Shown one piece after another: positions 34,236 through 43,473 of a stretch of 64,000 bases of DNA (position 1 is the first letter of the stretch; every line of letters starts with the position of its first letter). Position numbers and translations under genes: made by a program. This stretch comes from Methylobacillus rhizosphaerae. GTDB lineage: Bacteria; Pseudomonadota; Gammaproteobacteria; Burkholderiales; Methylophilaceae. The stretch is taken from the NCBI RefSeq assembly GCF_900187985.1, contig NZ_FZOA01000002.1, positions 65,805 to 129,804 of the forward strand, written 5' to 3'. The notes beneath the pieces are model-generated. The model ran no database searches. It was not told the origin of the DNA and saw only the letters and a list, made by a program, of their open reading frames with translations.

Positions 34236-34793
34236 TTACTTCACGCGGTTCTTGTATTCCAGTGTGCGGGTGTCGATTTCGATCTTGTCACCGATATCGC
34301 AGAACAAAGGCACTGGCAATTCGAAGCCGGTGTTGATTTTGGCTGGTTTCATCACTTTGCCTGAGGTGTCACCCTTGACGGCTGGTTCAGTGTAGGTGAT
34401 TTCGCGTACTACAGAGTTTGGCAGTTCAACGGAGATAGGTTTGCCGTTGTAGAACACGACTTCACATTCCATGCCGTCTTCCAGGAACTTGAGCGCATCT
34501 TCCATGGTTTCCGCTTCAACTTCATACTGGTTGTATTCTGCATCCATGAACACGTACATGGGATCTGCGAAGTAGGAGTAGGTAACTTCCTTCTTTTCCA
34601 GTACCACGACATCAAACTTGTCATCAGCCTTGTAGACAGCTTCGCTCGGGGATTCTGTGAGCAGATTCTTGAATTTCATCTTGACCACGGAAGAGTTGCG
34701 GCCTGATTTACTGTATTCGGCCTTCAATACGACCATAGGGTCGTTGCCTACCATAAAGACGTTGCCTACGCGAAGTTCCTGAGCTGTTTTCAT
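34236..34793 (-). CDS. efp: Translation elongation factor P (arginine-rhamnosylated type)
   Basis: 185 residues, three beta-barrel domains. The tip of domain I reads S-K-S-G-R-N-S with Arg32, which is the residue modified by EarP, instead of the lysine used by the EpmA system. EF-P relieves ribosome stalling at polyproline stretches. It lies 59 bases downstream of earP in the same direction, so factor and modifying enzyme are co-transcribed. Proline-rich targets are expected genome-wide. Confidence 0.97.
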   Translation of the reverse strand: MKTAQELRVGNVFMVGNDPMVVLKAEYSKSGRNSSVVKMKFKNLLTESPSEAVYKADDKFDVVVLEKKEVTYSYFADPMYVFMDAEYNQYEVEAETMEDALKFLEDGMECEVVFYNGKPISVELPNSVVREITYTEPAVKGDTSGKVMKPAKINTGFELPVPLFCDIGDKIEIDTRTLEYKNRVK

Positions 34794-34852
34794 TGTGATG
34801 TCCTAGGACTTAAAAATGGTGAATGGTAAAAAGTCGCGCATTATACCTGAAA

Positions 34853-35965
34853 TTATTGGAAATTTCTCACGAAATTGACCAGTTGGGTAGTCATATCTGC
34901 TTGTTCAGCAAGGGATTGTGCCTGGCAGATGGTGTGCGCTTGTGCGGCGGGGAGTATCTTGAGCAGTTGAGGCCAGTCGCCAGAGGCCAATTGCATATGT
35001 GCCCAGGCGTGATGGAATGCTGACCATGTGCTGGCTGTTTCAGTGTCCAGTCCAGAAAGATAGCGTCCAAGGAAAGCCTCCAGCTTGATGATATGAGCAT
35101 CTTCTTCCTGCAGGTAAGGCTGCCAGATGAAAGGTTTACCTGCCCAGATGGCGCGAATCCAACTATCTTCGCCCCGTACAAAATTGAGGTCACACGACCA
35201 CAACAGGCGGTCATAGTCTGGCTGGCTGAGAAAAGGCAGAACTTCGACAGTCAGTGCGCCTTGTGTCAGGGAATCCCCCACGCAAAGGCGCGATTTCCCG
35301 AAAAAATGGCTCACAGGCTGCAACAAGCTACTTTCCGGGATCAGGCACTGAACAGGGCGTTCACTAGCGGCCATCCCGGTCAGCAGGGTTGCTATATCAG
35401 CTTGTGGATAGGCAAACAGCGAAACGCGCAATGCCGATGTATGATCAGTGGTCGGCTGTAATTGCTGGAGGGAGAGTTGATACTGCTTGCGTTGTGTCAG
35501 CAGGTCGTGTTCGCGCAACAGGCCGCCGGTGCGCTCCGTAAAGCCCGGGAAGAAAAAGGTTTTCTTCAAGGGTAGCCTGGGGTGGGGCGAGGGCTGTTGA
35601 TGGTATTCCTCGACCCATGTTTCCGCACTGAGGTAGTCGAGATTAATCCAGACAGGAGGTGTTGCCACCATGGCCTGTATATAGCTTGCAGGCAACTCGC
35701 AGGCGAATGCCTCAATGACGACCTCAGCTACGCTGTCACATATGAAATCATTGTCCCAGCAGGCAATCGTGACACCTTCGAGCTGCTGTTGTGGCAGTCC
35801 GGCATCAAGCCCCGGAAGCAGGCGCTGTGCGACAGGGATATCGTCGACCCATAGCCGCACATGGATACCATATTCCTGTGACAGCTGTCGTGCCAGCCGC
35901 CAGCAGACGCCGATATCGCCAAAATTATCGACAATCCGGCAGAAAATATCCCAGCGTTGGATCAT
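34853..35965 (-). CDS. earP: EF-P arginine rhamnosyltransferase EarP
   Basis: 370 residues with two Rossmann-like halves (GT-B fold, family DUF2331). The N-terminal W-D-I-F-C-R-I-V-D-N-F-G-D-I-G-V-C-W-R has Asp13 and Asp17 at the positions known as catalytic in EarP. The C-terminal F-V-R-G-E-D-S-W (donor-site glutamate) and W-A-G-K-P-F-I-W-Q-P-Y-L-Q block bind dTDP-rhamnose. It transfers rhamnose to Arg32 of EF-P. It overlaps greB by 4 bases and precedes efp. Confidence 0.95.
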   Translation of the reverse strand: MIQRWDIFCRIVDNFGDIGVCWRLARQLSQEYGIHVRLWVDDIPVAQRLLPGLDAGLPQQQLEGVTIACWDNDFICDSVAEVVIEAFACELPASYIQAMVATPPVWINLDYLSAETWVEEYHQQPSPHPRLPLKKTFFFPGFTERTGGLLREHDLLTQRKQYQLSLQQLQPTTDHTSALRVSLFAYPQADIATLLTGMAASERPVQCLIPESSLLQPVSHFFGKSRLCVGDSLTQGALTVEVLPFLSQPDYDRLLWSCDLNFVRGEDSWIRAIWAGKPFIWQPYLQEEDAHIIKLEAFLGRYLSGLDTETASTWSAFHHAWAHMQLASGDWPQLLKILPAAQAHTICQAQSLAEQADMTTQLVNFVRNFQ

Positions 35966-36459
35966 CCGATATCCGGTGCGTGGTAGCTGACATCTACGAC
36001 TTCAAAGCTTTCCTCGCCTGCTGGCGTCGCTACCCGGATCACGTCCCCGGGTTGTTTGCCGAGCATGGCGCGTGCCAATGGCGAAATCCAGCTGATATAT
36101 CCCTTGCCGGGATCCAGTTCATCCTGACCGACGATGCGGTAGTGGTGCTCACTATCCTTGTCCAGTGAATACAGCTCCACCCAGGCGCCAAAATAGATTT
36201 TTTCCAGGTCCTGCTGGGTCTGTGGATCAACTACAACGGCAATATCCATGCGTTTCATGAGAAAGCGCAGGCGCGAGTCTATCTGGCGCAGGCGCTTCTT
36301 GCCGTAGATGTAGTCGCCATTCTCGCTGCGGTCGCCATTGCCTGCTGCCCAGGAAACGTCACTGACGACCTTGGGGCGCTCAATCTTGTAAAGTTGTTCA
36401 AATTCATCCTTCAGGCGTGCGTAGCCTTCCGGGGTGATGTAGTTTTTCTGGTCTGCCAT
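35962..36459 (-). CDS. greB: Transcript cleavage factor GreB
   Basis: 165 residues. N-terminal coiled coil with the catalytic acidic tip N-G-D-R-S-E-N-G-D (Asp43 and Glu46), then K-K-R-L-R-Q-I-D-S-R-L-R-F-L, and a C-terminal FKBP-like domain with F-G-A-W-V-E-L, I-S-P-L-A-R-A-M-L and P-A-G-E-E-S-F-E-V. The basic patch and the R-F-L-M-K-R-M stretch fit GreB better than GreA. It rescues backtracked RNA polymerase. It is the promoter-proximal gene of a greB-earP-efp unit. Confidence 0.92.
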   Translation of the reverse strand: MADQKNYITPEGYARLKDEFEQLYKIERPKVVSDVSWAAGNGDRSENGDYIYGKKRLRQIDSRLRFLMKRMDIAVVVDPQTQQDLEKIYFGAWVELYSLDKDSEHHYRIVGQDELDPGKGYISWISPLARAMLGKQPGDVIRVATPAGEESFEVVDVSYHAPDIG

Positions 36460-36573
36460 AGGCTAGGCAAGTTAGATGGCAAGGCGCCGGCTGTCAAGCA
36501 GTATGCAGATGGAATTCAATGCACATGACACGGAAGCAGTTGCATCAGGTGGTAATCAAGTAAAATCCTTGTC

Positions 36574-39336
36574 ATGAATGCTCATGACACCCTGATTCTA
36601 TGTGCTACGGCACGCCTGGCGCGTGCATTGCAGCTTGACCATGGCAAGGCCTTGTTTGCTGCCGGGCAGACGCAATGGGCCTTGCTCAATACGGCAACCG
36701 TCAACCAATGGCTGGCTGGCCTGCTTGAATCCGCCATGCTGCAAGGTGATTTACAGATCGGGCAGATGCCACCCAATGTACTGAGCCAGGCGCAGGAGCG
36801 CATGTTGTGGGAATCCGTGATCACTGATGCCTTGGCTGCTGAGTCATCAGCCGCATTATTCGATACCAGGGGACTGTCTGGAGCAGCGCAGGAGGCCAAC
36901 CAGTTATTGCTGGAATGGCGCCTGCCGTTGCCTGATGCAGGGCATAGTGAAGAAACCCGCCAGTTTCTTGCCTGGCGGCGAGAATTTACTATCCGCTGCC
37001 AGCGTGATGGTTGGATAGAGTCGGTACGTTATTTCGACTGGCAGCTGGATCAGTTGGAGCATGGCCTGGGACAATTGCCGGGGAAGGTGACTTTTGCAGG
37101 GTTTGATCGTATCACCCCGCAGATACAGCGTTTGCAGGATATCCTGCGGCAGCGTGGCGTGAACGTCAGTCGCCATGTCACTGGTATGGAAAACGAGGGC
37201 CAATGTTGCCGGGTGATTCTCAATGACCAGGATGCCGAGTGCCGCGCCGCCGTGGCCTGGGCACAGGAAATACTGGAGCAGCAGCCGGATGCCAGAGTAG
37301 CCATTGTCGTGCCGGAGTTGGCCAGGTTGCGGGGAACATTGGCACGCTTGCTCGATGATGTATTGCACCCGGCCTGGGTGCGTCCGGCCATGGTGGAAGC
37401 TGCGCGCAGTTATGATTTTTCCCTGGGATTGCCCGTAAGCCGGGAGCCCGTGATTGAAACCGCGTTGTCCTTGCTGCAATTTTTCAGCCAGTGCAGGCCG
37501 CAGGACAAGGTAGAGCAGGAGGCGTTTTCCCGCCTTTTGTCACAGCCATACTGGTCGCATGCCGTGACCGAGGCTGATGCGCGTGCGCAGCTGGATGCGC
37601 GCATGCGCGAGCATTTGCCCTTGTCCATGAAGCTGTCCCGGCTGCAGCGGTTTGTCCGCAGGGAAATGGAAAGTACATCATTGCCTTTGTCCCTGGCGGG
37701 ATTGCAGGCGCATATCACCGCAGTGCTGGAAGTATTGCGTGAGTCGGTGAAAAAAGAGCTATTGCCGTCCGCATGGGTGGACGTCATCACGCGCGCCCTG
37801 GATGCCCTTGACTGGCCAGGCAGGCAGCGCAGCCTTTCCAGCTTTGAATACCAGGCGATACAGGCGTTTGGCAAGGTGCTGGAATCCCTGGCAGCACTGG
37901 ACGTTCTGCAACGGCCCATGAGCCTGGGCAGCGTATTGTCACGTTTGCGGGAGTTGTGCCGGGAACAGATTTATCAGCCGGAAGCCGAGGGAGAAGTACG
38001 CCTGCAAGTCATGGGGATGCTGGAAAGCAGCAGTAAACCGCTGGATGGTCTCTGGGTGATGGGGATGAATGACCATGTATGGCCTCCGGCACCACGCCCG
38101 AATCCGCTGCTGCCTGCTGCGATGCAGCGTGAGCATGGCTTGCCCAATGCGGATAGTGCCGTACAGATGGTGTTTGCCCAGGTGATACATCAGCGCCTGT
38201 TATACAGCGCGCAGCAGATTATATTTTCCAGTGCCTTGCGGGAGGGGGAGCGTGAATTGCGCATGAGCCCAGTGATACAGGCGATCCCGTTGCGCGATGG
38301 CCAGGTCAATCTGGCGCAAAGCCTGGCACAGAGGCTGGCGCAGCAGTATGCCCGCAGGATGGAGTGGTTGGATGACCATCAGGCACCTGCTGTTGGCGAG
38401 GGGGAGCATGTATCCGGCGGCACTGGCCTGCTCAAGGCCCAGGCGATCTGTCCTGCCTGGGCTTATTTCCAGTATCGCCTGCATGCTCGGGCGCTCAGGG
38501 TACCAGTCAATGGCCTGGATGCGGCTGAGCGTGGAACCCTGGTGCATCTGGTGCTGGAACATTTCTGGCGGGGGCGCAGCCTGCAGGACTTGCAGGTCAT
38601 GGATGAGGTGCAACTGGAACAAGCTCTGGCAGCGGCCGTGGAGCTTGCGTTGGCCCAATACATGGAAACCTGCGATACCGTATTGAGCGAAGCATTTATT
38701 CTGCTGGAAAGTCAGCGCCTGCAAAAACTCCTGCGCGGCTGGCTGGTATTGGAGCAGACCCGGGAGCAGCCATTCAGCGTACTTGCCAGCGAGCAGCGGC
38801 AGAAAATCCTGATAGAAGGAGTGGAAATCACCCTGGTCATAGACCGTATTGATGCCTTGCCGGATGGCAGTCGTATTGTCATGGACTATAAGACCGGGCG
38901 CAAACCGGATACCCGTAACTGGGCGCAACAGCGCATTACGGAACCACAGCTGCCGGTATATGCGGCATTTGTGCTCAGCACGACAGATCCGGGCACAGAG
39001 AGTGGCGAGATTACGGCTATTGCGTTTGCCATGGTCAAGTTGGGGGAATATGGCTTTGCCGGCTTATCCAGCACAGATGTATTGCCGGACATGACCACGC
39101 TGGATGATAAAAAGGCACGCGAGATATTCCCTGAAGCGGAATTCCCGGATTGGCACAGCGTATTGCAGCATTGGCGCAGCAGCATTACGGCGATTGTGCA
39201 TGAACTCAAGCGTGGTGAGGCAGCCGTGCAACTGCAGGAGGAAAAGGATCTGATGTATTGTGAAGTGAAGCCTTTGTTGCGGTTGCCGGAGCGACGCTTG
39301 CAATTCGAACACCGGCAGCAGGGAGAGGCCGAATGA
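36574..39336 (+). CDS. AddB/RecC-like PD-(D/E)XK nuclease subunit (probable DNA repair protein)
   Basis: 920 residues. A PD-(D/E)XK nuclease of the RecB family forms the C-terminus: R-G-T-L-V-H-L-V-L-E-H-F (~651-662), V-M-D-Y-K-T-G-R with Asp771 and Lys773, then Q-L-P-V-Y. The rest resembles the helicase-like fold of AddB/RecC (W-V-M-G-M-N-D-H-V-W-P-P; H-R/Q-R-L-L-Y-S-A). No Walker A motif is visible, so it is probably not an active ATPase. Of the four iron-sulfur cysteines of Bacillus AddB, only one (A-I-C-P-A-W) seems retained. It overlaps the helicase gene by 4 bases; together they would process double-strand ends for recombination. Confidence 0.82.
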   Translation: MNAHDTLILCATARLARALQLDHGKALFAAGQTQWALLNTATVNQWLAGLLESAMLQGDLQIGQMPPNVLSQAQERMLWESVITDALAAESSAALFDTRGLSGAAQEANQLLLEWRLPLPDAGHSEETRQFLAWRREFTIRCQRDGWIESVRYFDWQLDQLEHGLGQLPGKVTFAGFDRITPQIQRLQDILRQRGVNVSRHVTGMENEGQCCRVILNDQDAECRAAVAWAQEILEQQPDARVAIVVPELARLRGTLARLLDDVLHPAWVRPAMVEAARSYDFSLGLPVSREPVIETALSLLQFFSQCRPQDKVEQEAFSRLLSQPYWSHAVTEADARAQLDARMREHLPLSMKLSRLQRFVRREMESTSLPLSLAGLQAHITAVLEVLRESVKKELLPSAWVDVITRALDALDWPGRQRSLSSFEYQAIQAFGKVLESLAALDVLQRPMSLGSVLSRLRELCREQIYQPEAEGEVRLQVMGMLESSSKPLDGLWVMGMNDHVWPPAPRPNPLLPAAMQREHGLPNADSAVQMVFAQVIHQRLLYSAQQIIFSSALREGERELRMSPVIQAIPLRDGQVNLAQSLAQRLAQQYARRMEWLDDHQAPAVGEGEHVSGGTGLLKAQAICPAWAYFQYRLHARALRVPVNGLDAAERGTLVHLVLEHFWRGRSLQDLQVMDEVQLEQALAAAVELALAQYMETCDTVLSEAFILLESQRLQKLLRGWLVLEQTREQPFSVLASEQRQKILIEGVEITLVIDRIDALPDGSRIVMDYKTGRKPDTRNWAQQRITEPQLPVYAAFVLSTTDPGTESGEITAIAFAMVKLGEYGFAGLSSTDVLPDMTTLDDKKAREIFPEAEFPDWHSVLQHWRSSITAIVHELKRGEAAVQLQEEKDLMYCEVKPLLRLPERRLQFEHRQQGEAE

Positions 39337-42300
39337 GCGGGATGCACATGAATGCCGAGGAGTTGCTGCACCTGGATCAGCACAGCCGCCAGCGTGCCTT
39401 GGCACTGGAATCATTTATCGTGGAAGCGCCAGCGGGTGCTGGCAAGACGGAATTGTTGACACAGCGCTTTCTGCGTCTGCTGACTACAGTCCAGTCGCCG
39501 GAAGAAATCATGGCCATTACCTTTACCAAAAAGGCAGCTGCCGAAATGCGTGCCCGCATTATCGACAGCCTGGTGATGGCAGACAGTGGGAAGCTGCCGG
39601 AAGCACCACACAAACAGCAGACATTTCAGCTGGGGCAGGCTGCGCTGGCCCATGCTGCCCGCCTGGATTGGCAGTTACTGGATAATCCCTCGCGCCTGCG
39701 TGTTTACACCATAGATTCTCTGTCAGCTTCACTGACCATGCAGATGCCATTGTTGAGCCGTTTCGGCAGCCAGCCCGCCATCAGTGATGATGCAACGGTA
39801 CATTACCGCCTTGCGGCCGAACGCACCCTGGCGCTGGTGGATGATGACATTTATGGCGGGATAGCAAGACTGGCGTTGGGTTATGTCGAGAATGATGTGC
39901 AGAAGCTGACCCACCTGTTGGTGGACATGCTGGGGAGAAGGGATCAATGGCTGGAGTTTGCCAATCGCCAGGATACCCAGCAGCTTGCCGAACAGGCATT
40001 GACGCACTTGGTCAGTGCAGATATCCATGCTGCGGCTGATGCGTTTCCGCCGCGATTGCAAGCTGTATTGATGCCGATAGCACGCTATGCCGCTGCCAAC
40101 CTGGCCTGTGATATTCCGCAGGCATTGCTGTTGGATTGGGACAATGTGCTGCCAGCAACAGTATCGGCATTACCGGTATGGCTGGCGGTGTGCGATTTAT
40201 TGCTGACTGATAAAGGGACATTGCGCAAAAGCGTGAATGTGCGCAATGGTTTTCCCGCCACACCTGAGTCCAAACCATTCAAGGAGCAGTTTGCCGAAGT
40301 GGTAGCAACCTTGCAGCAGACACCAGGCGCTGAAGCTGCTCTGCATCGCTTGCGCAGGCTGCCTCATAAGCATGATGCGGAAAGCTGGCAGATGGTGGCC
40401 GCGCTCGCTGGATTGCTGAATATTGCAGTGGCCCAATTGTGGCTGGTCTTCCAGCAGGCGGGAGAGGTAGATTTTGTCGAAGTGTCGCAGCGTGCTTTGA
40501 TGGCGATTGATTCCGGGGATGGTGCTGCTCCCCGCGAACTGGCCATGAAACTGGATTACCGGATTTCCCATTTGCTGGTGGATGAGTTTCAGGATACCAG
40601 CCCGACACAGGTCAGGCTATTGCAGCATCTGACCCAGGAATGGGTGCCAGGCGATGGGCGTACCCTGTTTGCCGTGGGCGACCCCATGCAGTCCATCTAT
40701 CGCTTCCGCAAAGCCAATGTCGGCTTGTTTCTTGAAGTGGCAGCAGAGGGGATTGGCAGCCTGCAACTGGAACGTCTGCAACTCTGCCGCAACAATCGCT
40801 CCTGCCCGGCAGTGGTGGAATGGATCAATAGCACTTTCCGTCATGTGTTCCCGCCACGGGACAGTGTAGTGCAGGGTGCCATCCATTACCGTGATTTTGT
40901 GGCAACACGTGCTGACAGTGCAGGTGCTGGTGTGATGGTGCATCCGCTGGTGGCAGGCACTGACGATACGACAGAAAACATGCGGATATGCGAAGCAGCC
41001 CGGATCGTGGAGATTATCCGTCATACCTGGGCTGACAAACCTGGGGCCAGTATTGCGGTCTTGGTGCGCGCGCGATCACACCTGGAAACCCTGGTAGCGG
41101 AAATCCGCCGCCATCATGCTGACTTGCGCTTTCAGGCCGTGGAAATCGAGCAGCTTGCCGGGCGCCAGAGTGTGCAGGACCTGCTGGCGTTGACACATGC
41201 CTTGCTGCACCGCGCTGACCGGGTCAACTGGCTGGCAATCCTGCGTGCGCCATGGTGTGGATTGCGATTGGCGGATATGCATGTACTGGCAGGGCACGAA
41301 CGCCATCGCACGGTCTGGTCATTACTCAATGATGTGCGTATCAGCCAGGCCATGAGTGAAGATGGGCGCCAGCGTTGCCAGCATATGGTGCATGTGCTGG
41401 CTGAGGCCCTGTCACAGCAAGGACGTATGCCGCTGGGGCGGTGGCTGGAAAGTACCTGGATCATGCTGGGTGGTGCTCAGACCTTGTGGCAGGCAGGAGA
41501 TATTGTCGATGTCGAGGCTTATTTCAGGCTGGTGGAGCGTTTGGATCAGCAAGGTAGTTTCAGCCTGGAACGACTGGTGCAGGAAATGGACAAGCTGTTT
41601 GCCGAGCCGGATACACAGGCTGATGGGCAGCTGCAGTTCATGACCATCCATAAGTCCAAGGGACTGCAATTTGATACCGTAATCCTGCCCGGGCTGGAGC
41701 GCAAGCCTGCCAATGGTGCCACGCCCTTGCTGTTGTGGGAGGAGGTGGCTATCGAAACACCAGCAGGCAGCAGTACTGAACTGGTGGCGGCTCCTTTCAT
41801 TCCCAAAGGTTCTGCGGCGAAGGATGAACCGAATCCTTACAGCTACCTCAAATTGCTGGAAAAGGAGCGCACGGATAACGAGGGTGCGCGCGTGCTCTAT
41901 GTGGCTGCCACGCGCGCGGAGCGTAGCCTGCACCTGCTGGGGAGTGTGAAGCCGAACAGCAAGGGAGACCTCAAGCCTGCCAGTACTACATTCCTGGAGT
42001 TGTTGTGGCCTGCCATAGGCGGACAGTTCCTGCAGTCAGCGGATGAACCGTCTCGTCCTGTTTCTTGCGGGCAGGCTTTGCTGGCAGATTTTGTGCCGCA
42101 ACTCATTCGCACAGCGGAAGCTGACATACCATTGCTTTATATCGATAGCCGGCATGACAGTATTTCTTCTGGTGAGAAGCGCGGAGACACGCCGGTACTG
42201 AGCAGGCAGGCCAGTATCGAGGCCAGTATCGGCACACTGGCGCACAAATATGTGGAAATGATAGCCGCGCAGCCGGATTTCAACGGTTGGTTGCAACGGT

Positions 42301-42725
42301 TGCCGGGCCTGAAGCCTGCGATGATGCATTGGTTGCGCATGCAGGGACATTTTGGTGAGGTAGCCGAAACCGCAGCCGGGCAGGTCGTGAAATTGTTGGA
42401 GCTGACACTGCAGAGTGATGATGGGCGATGGGTGCTGGCTGCCAGGCCTCAGGCCGCTGCAGAACTTGCCATGGGGCATATGGGGGACAATGGCCTGAAA
42501 CGGCTGGTGGTTGATCGTTGCTTCATCGAGAACGGTGAGCGCTGGATCATTGACTATAAATCTACCCGCTTGCCTGAAAAGGCCGATGCGGCGGAGATAC
42601 GCAAAGCAGCCAGCAGTTTTGCCGCACAGCTGGAGGGTTATGCAGCCTTGTTTGCCACAGAAGGCTTACCAGTGCGAAAAGCTATTTATTTCATGACATT
42701 AGGAAAATTGAGCGAACTGCTGTAA
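39333..42725 (+). CDS. AddA/RecB-like UvrD-family helicase-nuclease
   Basis: 1130 residues. UvrD/Rep helicase motifs: Walker A A-P-A-G-A-G-K-T-E-L-L (~30-40), I-T-F-T-K-K-A-A-A-E-M, Walker B L-L-V-D-E-F-Q-D-T-S-P-T-Q, G-D-P-M-Q-S-I-Y-R-F-R-K-A, I-H-K-S-K-G-L-Q-F-D, V-L-Y-V-A-A-T-R-A. The C-terminal nuclease has G-T-L-A-H-K-Y-V-E and I-I-D-Y-K-S-T-R with Asp1074 and Lys1076, then Q-L-E-G-Y. It is the active motor and a nuclease for end resection with the upstream partner. The overlap at 39333-39336 (ATGA) indicates coupling. Two nuclease domains, one per subunit, define AddAB rather than RecBCD. Confidence 0.88.
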   Translation: MSGMHMNAEELLHLDQHSRQRALALESFIVEAPAGAGKTELLTQRFLRLLTTVQSPEEIMAITFTKKAAAEMRARIIDSLVMADSGKLPEAPHKQQTFQLGQAALAHAARLDWQLLDNPSRLRVYTIDSLSASLTMQMPLLSRFGSQPAISDDATVHYRLAAERTLALVDDDIYGGIARLALGYVENDVQKLTHLLVDMLGRRDQWLEFANRQDTQQLAEQALTHLVSADIHAAADAFPPRLQAVLMPIARYAAANLACDIPQALLLDWDNVLPATVSALPVWLAVCDLLLTDKGTLRKSVNVRNGFPATPESKPFKEQFAEVVATLQQTPGAEAALHRLRRLPHKHDAESWQMVAALAGLLNIAVAQLWLVFQQAGEVDFVEVSQRALMAIDSGDGAAPRELAMKLDYRISHLLVDEFQDTSPTQVRLLQHLTQEWVPGDGRTLFAVGDPMQSIYRFRKANVGLFLEVAAEGIGSLQLERLQLCRNNRSCPAVVEWINSTFRHVFPPRDSVVQGAIHYRDFVATRADSAGAGVMVHPLVAGTDDTTENMRICEAARIVEIIRHTWADKPGASIAVLVRARSHLETLVAEIRRHHADLRFQAVEIEQLAGRQSVQDLLALTHALLHRADRVNWLAILRAPWCGLRLADMHVLAGHERHRTVWSLLNDVRISQAMSEDGRQRCQHMVHVLAEALSQQGRMPLGRWLESTWIMLGGAQTLWQAGDIVDVEAYFRLVERLDQQGSFSLERLVQEMDKLFAEPDTQADGQLQFMTIHKSKGLQFDTVILPGLERKPANGATPLLLWEEVAIETPAGSSTELVAAPFIPKGSAAKDEPNPYSYLKLLEKERTDNEGARVLYVAATRAERSLHLLGSVKPNSKGDLKPASTTFLELLWPAIGGQFLQSADEPSRPVSCGQALLADFVPQLIRTAEADIPLLYIDSRHDSISSGEKRGDTPVLSRQASIEASIGTLAHKYVEMIAAQPDFNGWLQRLPGLKPAMMHWLRMQGHFGEVAETAAGQVVKLLELTLQSDDGRWVLAARPQAAAELAMGHMGDNGLKRLVVDRCFIENGERWIIDYKSTRLPEKADAAEIRKAASSFAAQLEGYAALFATEGLPVRKAIYFMTLGKLSELL

Positions 42726-42745
42726 GTTGCGTTAAAATTCGTGAA

Positions 42746-42827
42746 GCAACCAGCACTGCCTGGTTGGCCTCTTTATCTCGGGGGGGGATAAAGGAGGACT
42801 AGGGCGTGGGTTATCCCACGCTTTTTT
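42746..42827 (+). ncRNA. Candidate small RNA or structured 3' UTR after the AddA-like gene
   Basis: Just after the AddA-like stop codon three stem-loops lie in tandem: CAACCAG/CTGGTTG (42748-42767), CCTCTTTATC/GATAAAGGAGG around a G-rich loop (42769-42797), and GCGTGGG-TTAT-CCCACGC followed by six T (42804-42827), a textbook intrinsic terminator on the plus strand. A -10-like TAAAAT lies at 42734-42739; the best -35 (TTGAGC, 42709-42714) is 19 bases upstream, which is long. It may be an independent ~82-base RNA or simply the 3' end of the message. The terminator itself is secure; the RNA gene is speculative. Confidence 0.4.
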
Positions 42828-42851
42828 CCTTGTTTTGTTTCTCTGTCTGCC

Positions 42852-43472
42852 TTAAACGTCGCGTATAGCTTTCAAGTGGCGCCGGATATACCACGCGGCA
42901 AAAATGACCCCCAATACGACCAGTACCAGGTGGAACTGGTGAAAATAAACTTCGATAGACTCCCAATGCTGCCCGAGTTTCATGCCGATATAGGCGAGCA
43001 GGTAGCACCAGATCAATGATCCCAGGAAAGTGTAGACAATAAACTTGTTCATTGCCATGCGCGCGACTCCCGCCGGAAAGGCGATGAAAGTGCGCACGGC
43101 GGGCAGCAGTCGGCCAATGAAAATGATGGCATCGCCATATTTCTCGAACCAGCGGTCAGCGAGCTGCAGGTCATGATGGGAAATCAATACCCATCTGCCA
43201 TATTTCTCTACCAATGGGCGTCCTCCGAACATGCCCAGATAATACGCAGGGATGGAGCCAAGCACGCAGCCAATTGCCCCGGCCAGTGCCACGCCCCATA
43301 AATGCAGCTCACCCTTGAATACCAGGAAACCGGCAAAGGGCATGATAATTTCCGAGGGCAGGGGAATGCAGGCGGATTCAATCGCCATCAGCAATACAAT
43401 ACCGCCATATCCCATGCTGGAAATGATGCTGATGATCCATGCGGCAACGATGGCAATGATTTTTTCCAGCAT
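42852..43472 (-). CDS. DedA-family membrane protein
   Basis: 206 residues, DedA/VTT superfamily. Conserved E-S-A-C-I-P-L-P-S-E-I-I-M-P-F-A-G (~32-48), G-C-V-L-G-S-I-P-A-Y-Y-L-G (~68-80), and F-I-G-R-L-L-P-A-V-R-T-F-I-A-F-P-A-G (~118-135) with the re-entrant-loop arginines and proline. Family members act as undecaprenyl-phosphate or phospholipid flippases and support envelope homeostasis. The gene starts 1 base after the mfd stop codon, so it is co-transcribed with mfd. Confidence 0.92.
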   Translation of the reverse strand: MLEKIIAIVAAWIISIISSMGYGGIVLLMAIESACIPLPSEIIMPFAGFLVFKGELHLWGVALAGAIGCVLGSIPAYYLGMFGGRPLVEKYGRWVLISHHDLQLADRWFEKYGDAIIFIGRLLPAVRTFIAFPAGVARMAMNKFIVYTFLGSLIWCYLLAYIGMKLGQHWESIEVYFHQFHLVLVVLGVIFAAWYIRRHLKAIRDV

Positions 43473-43473
43473 G

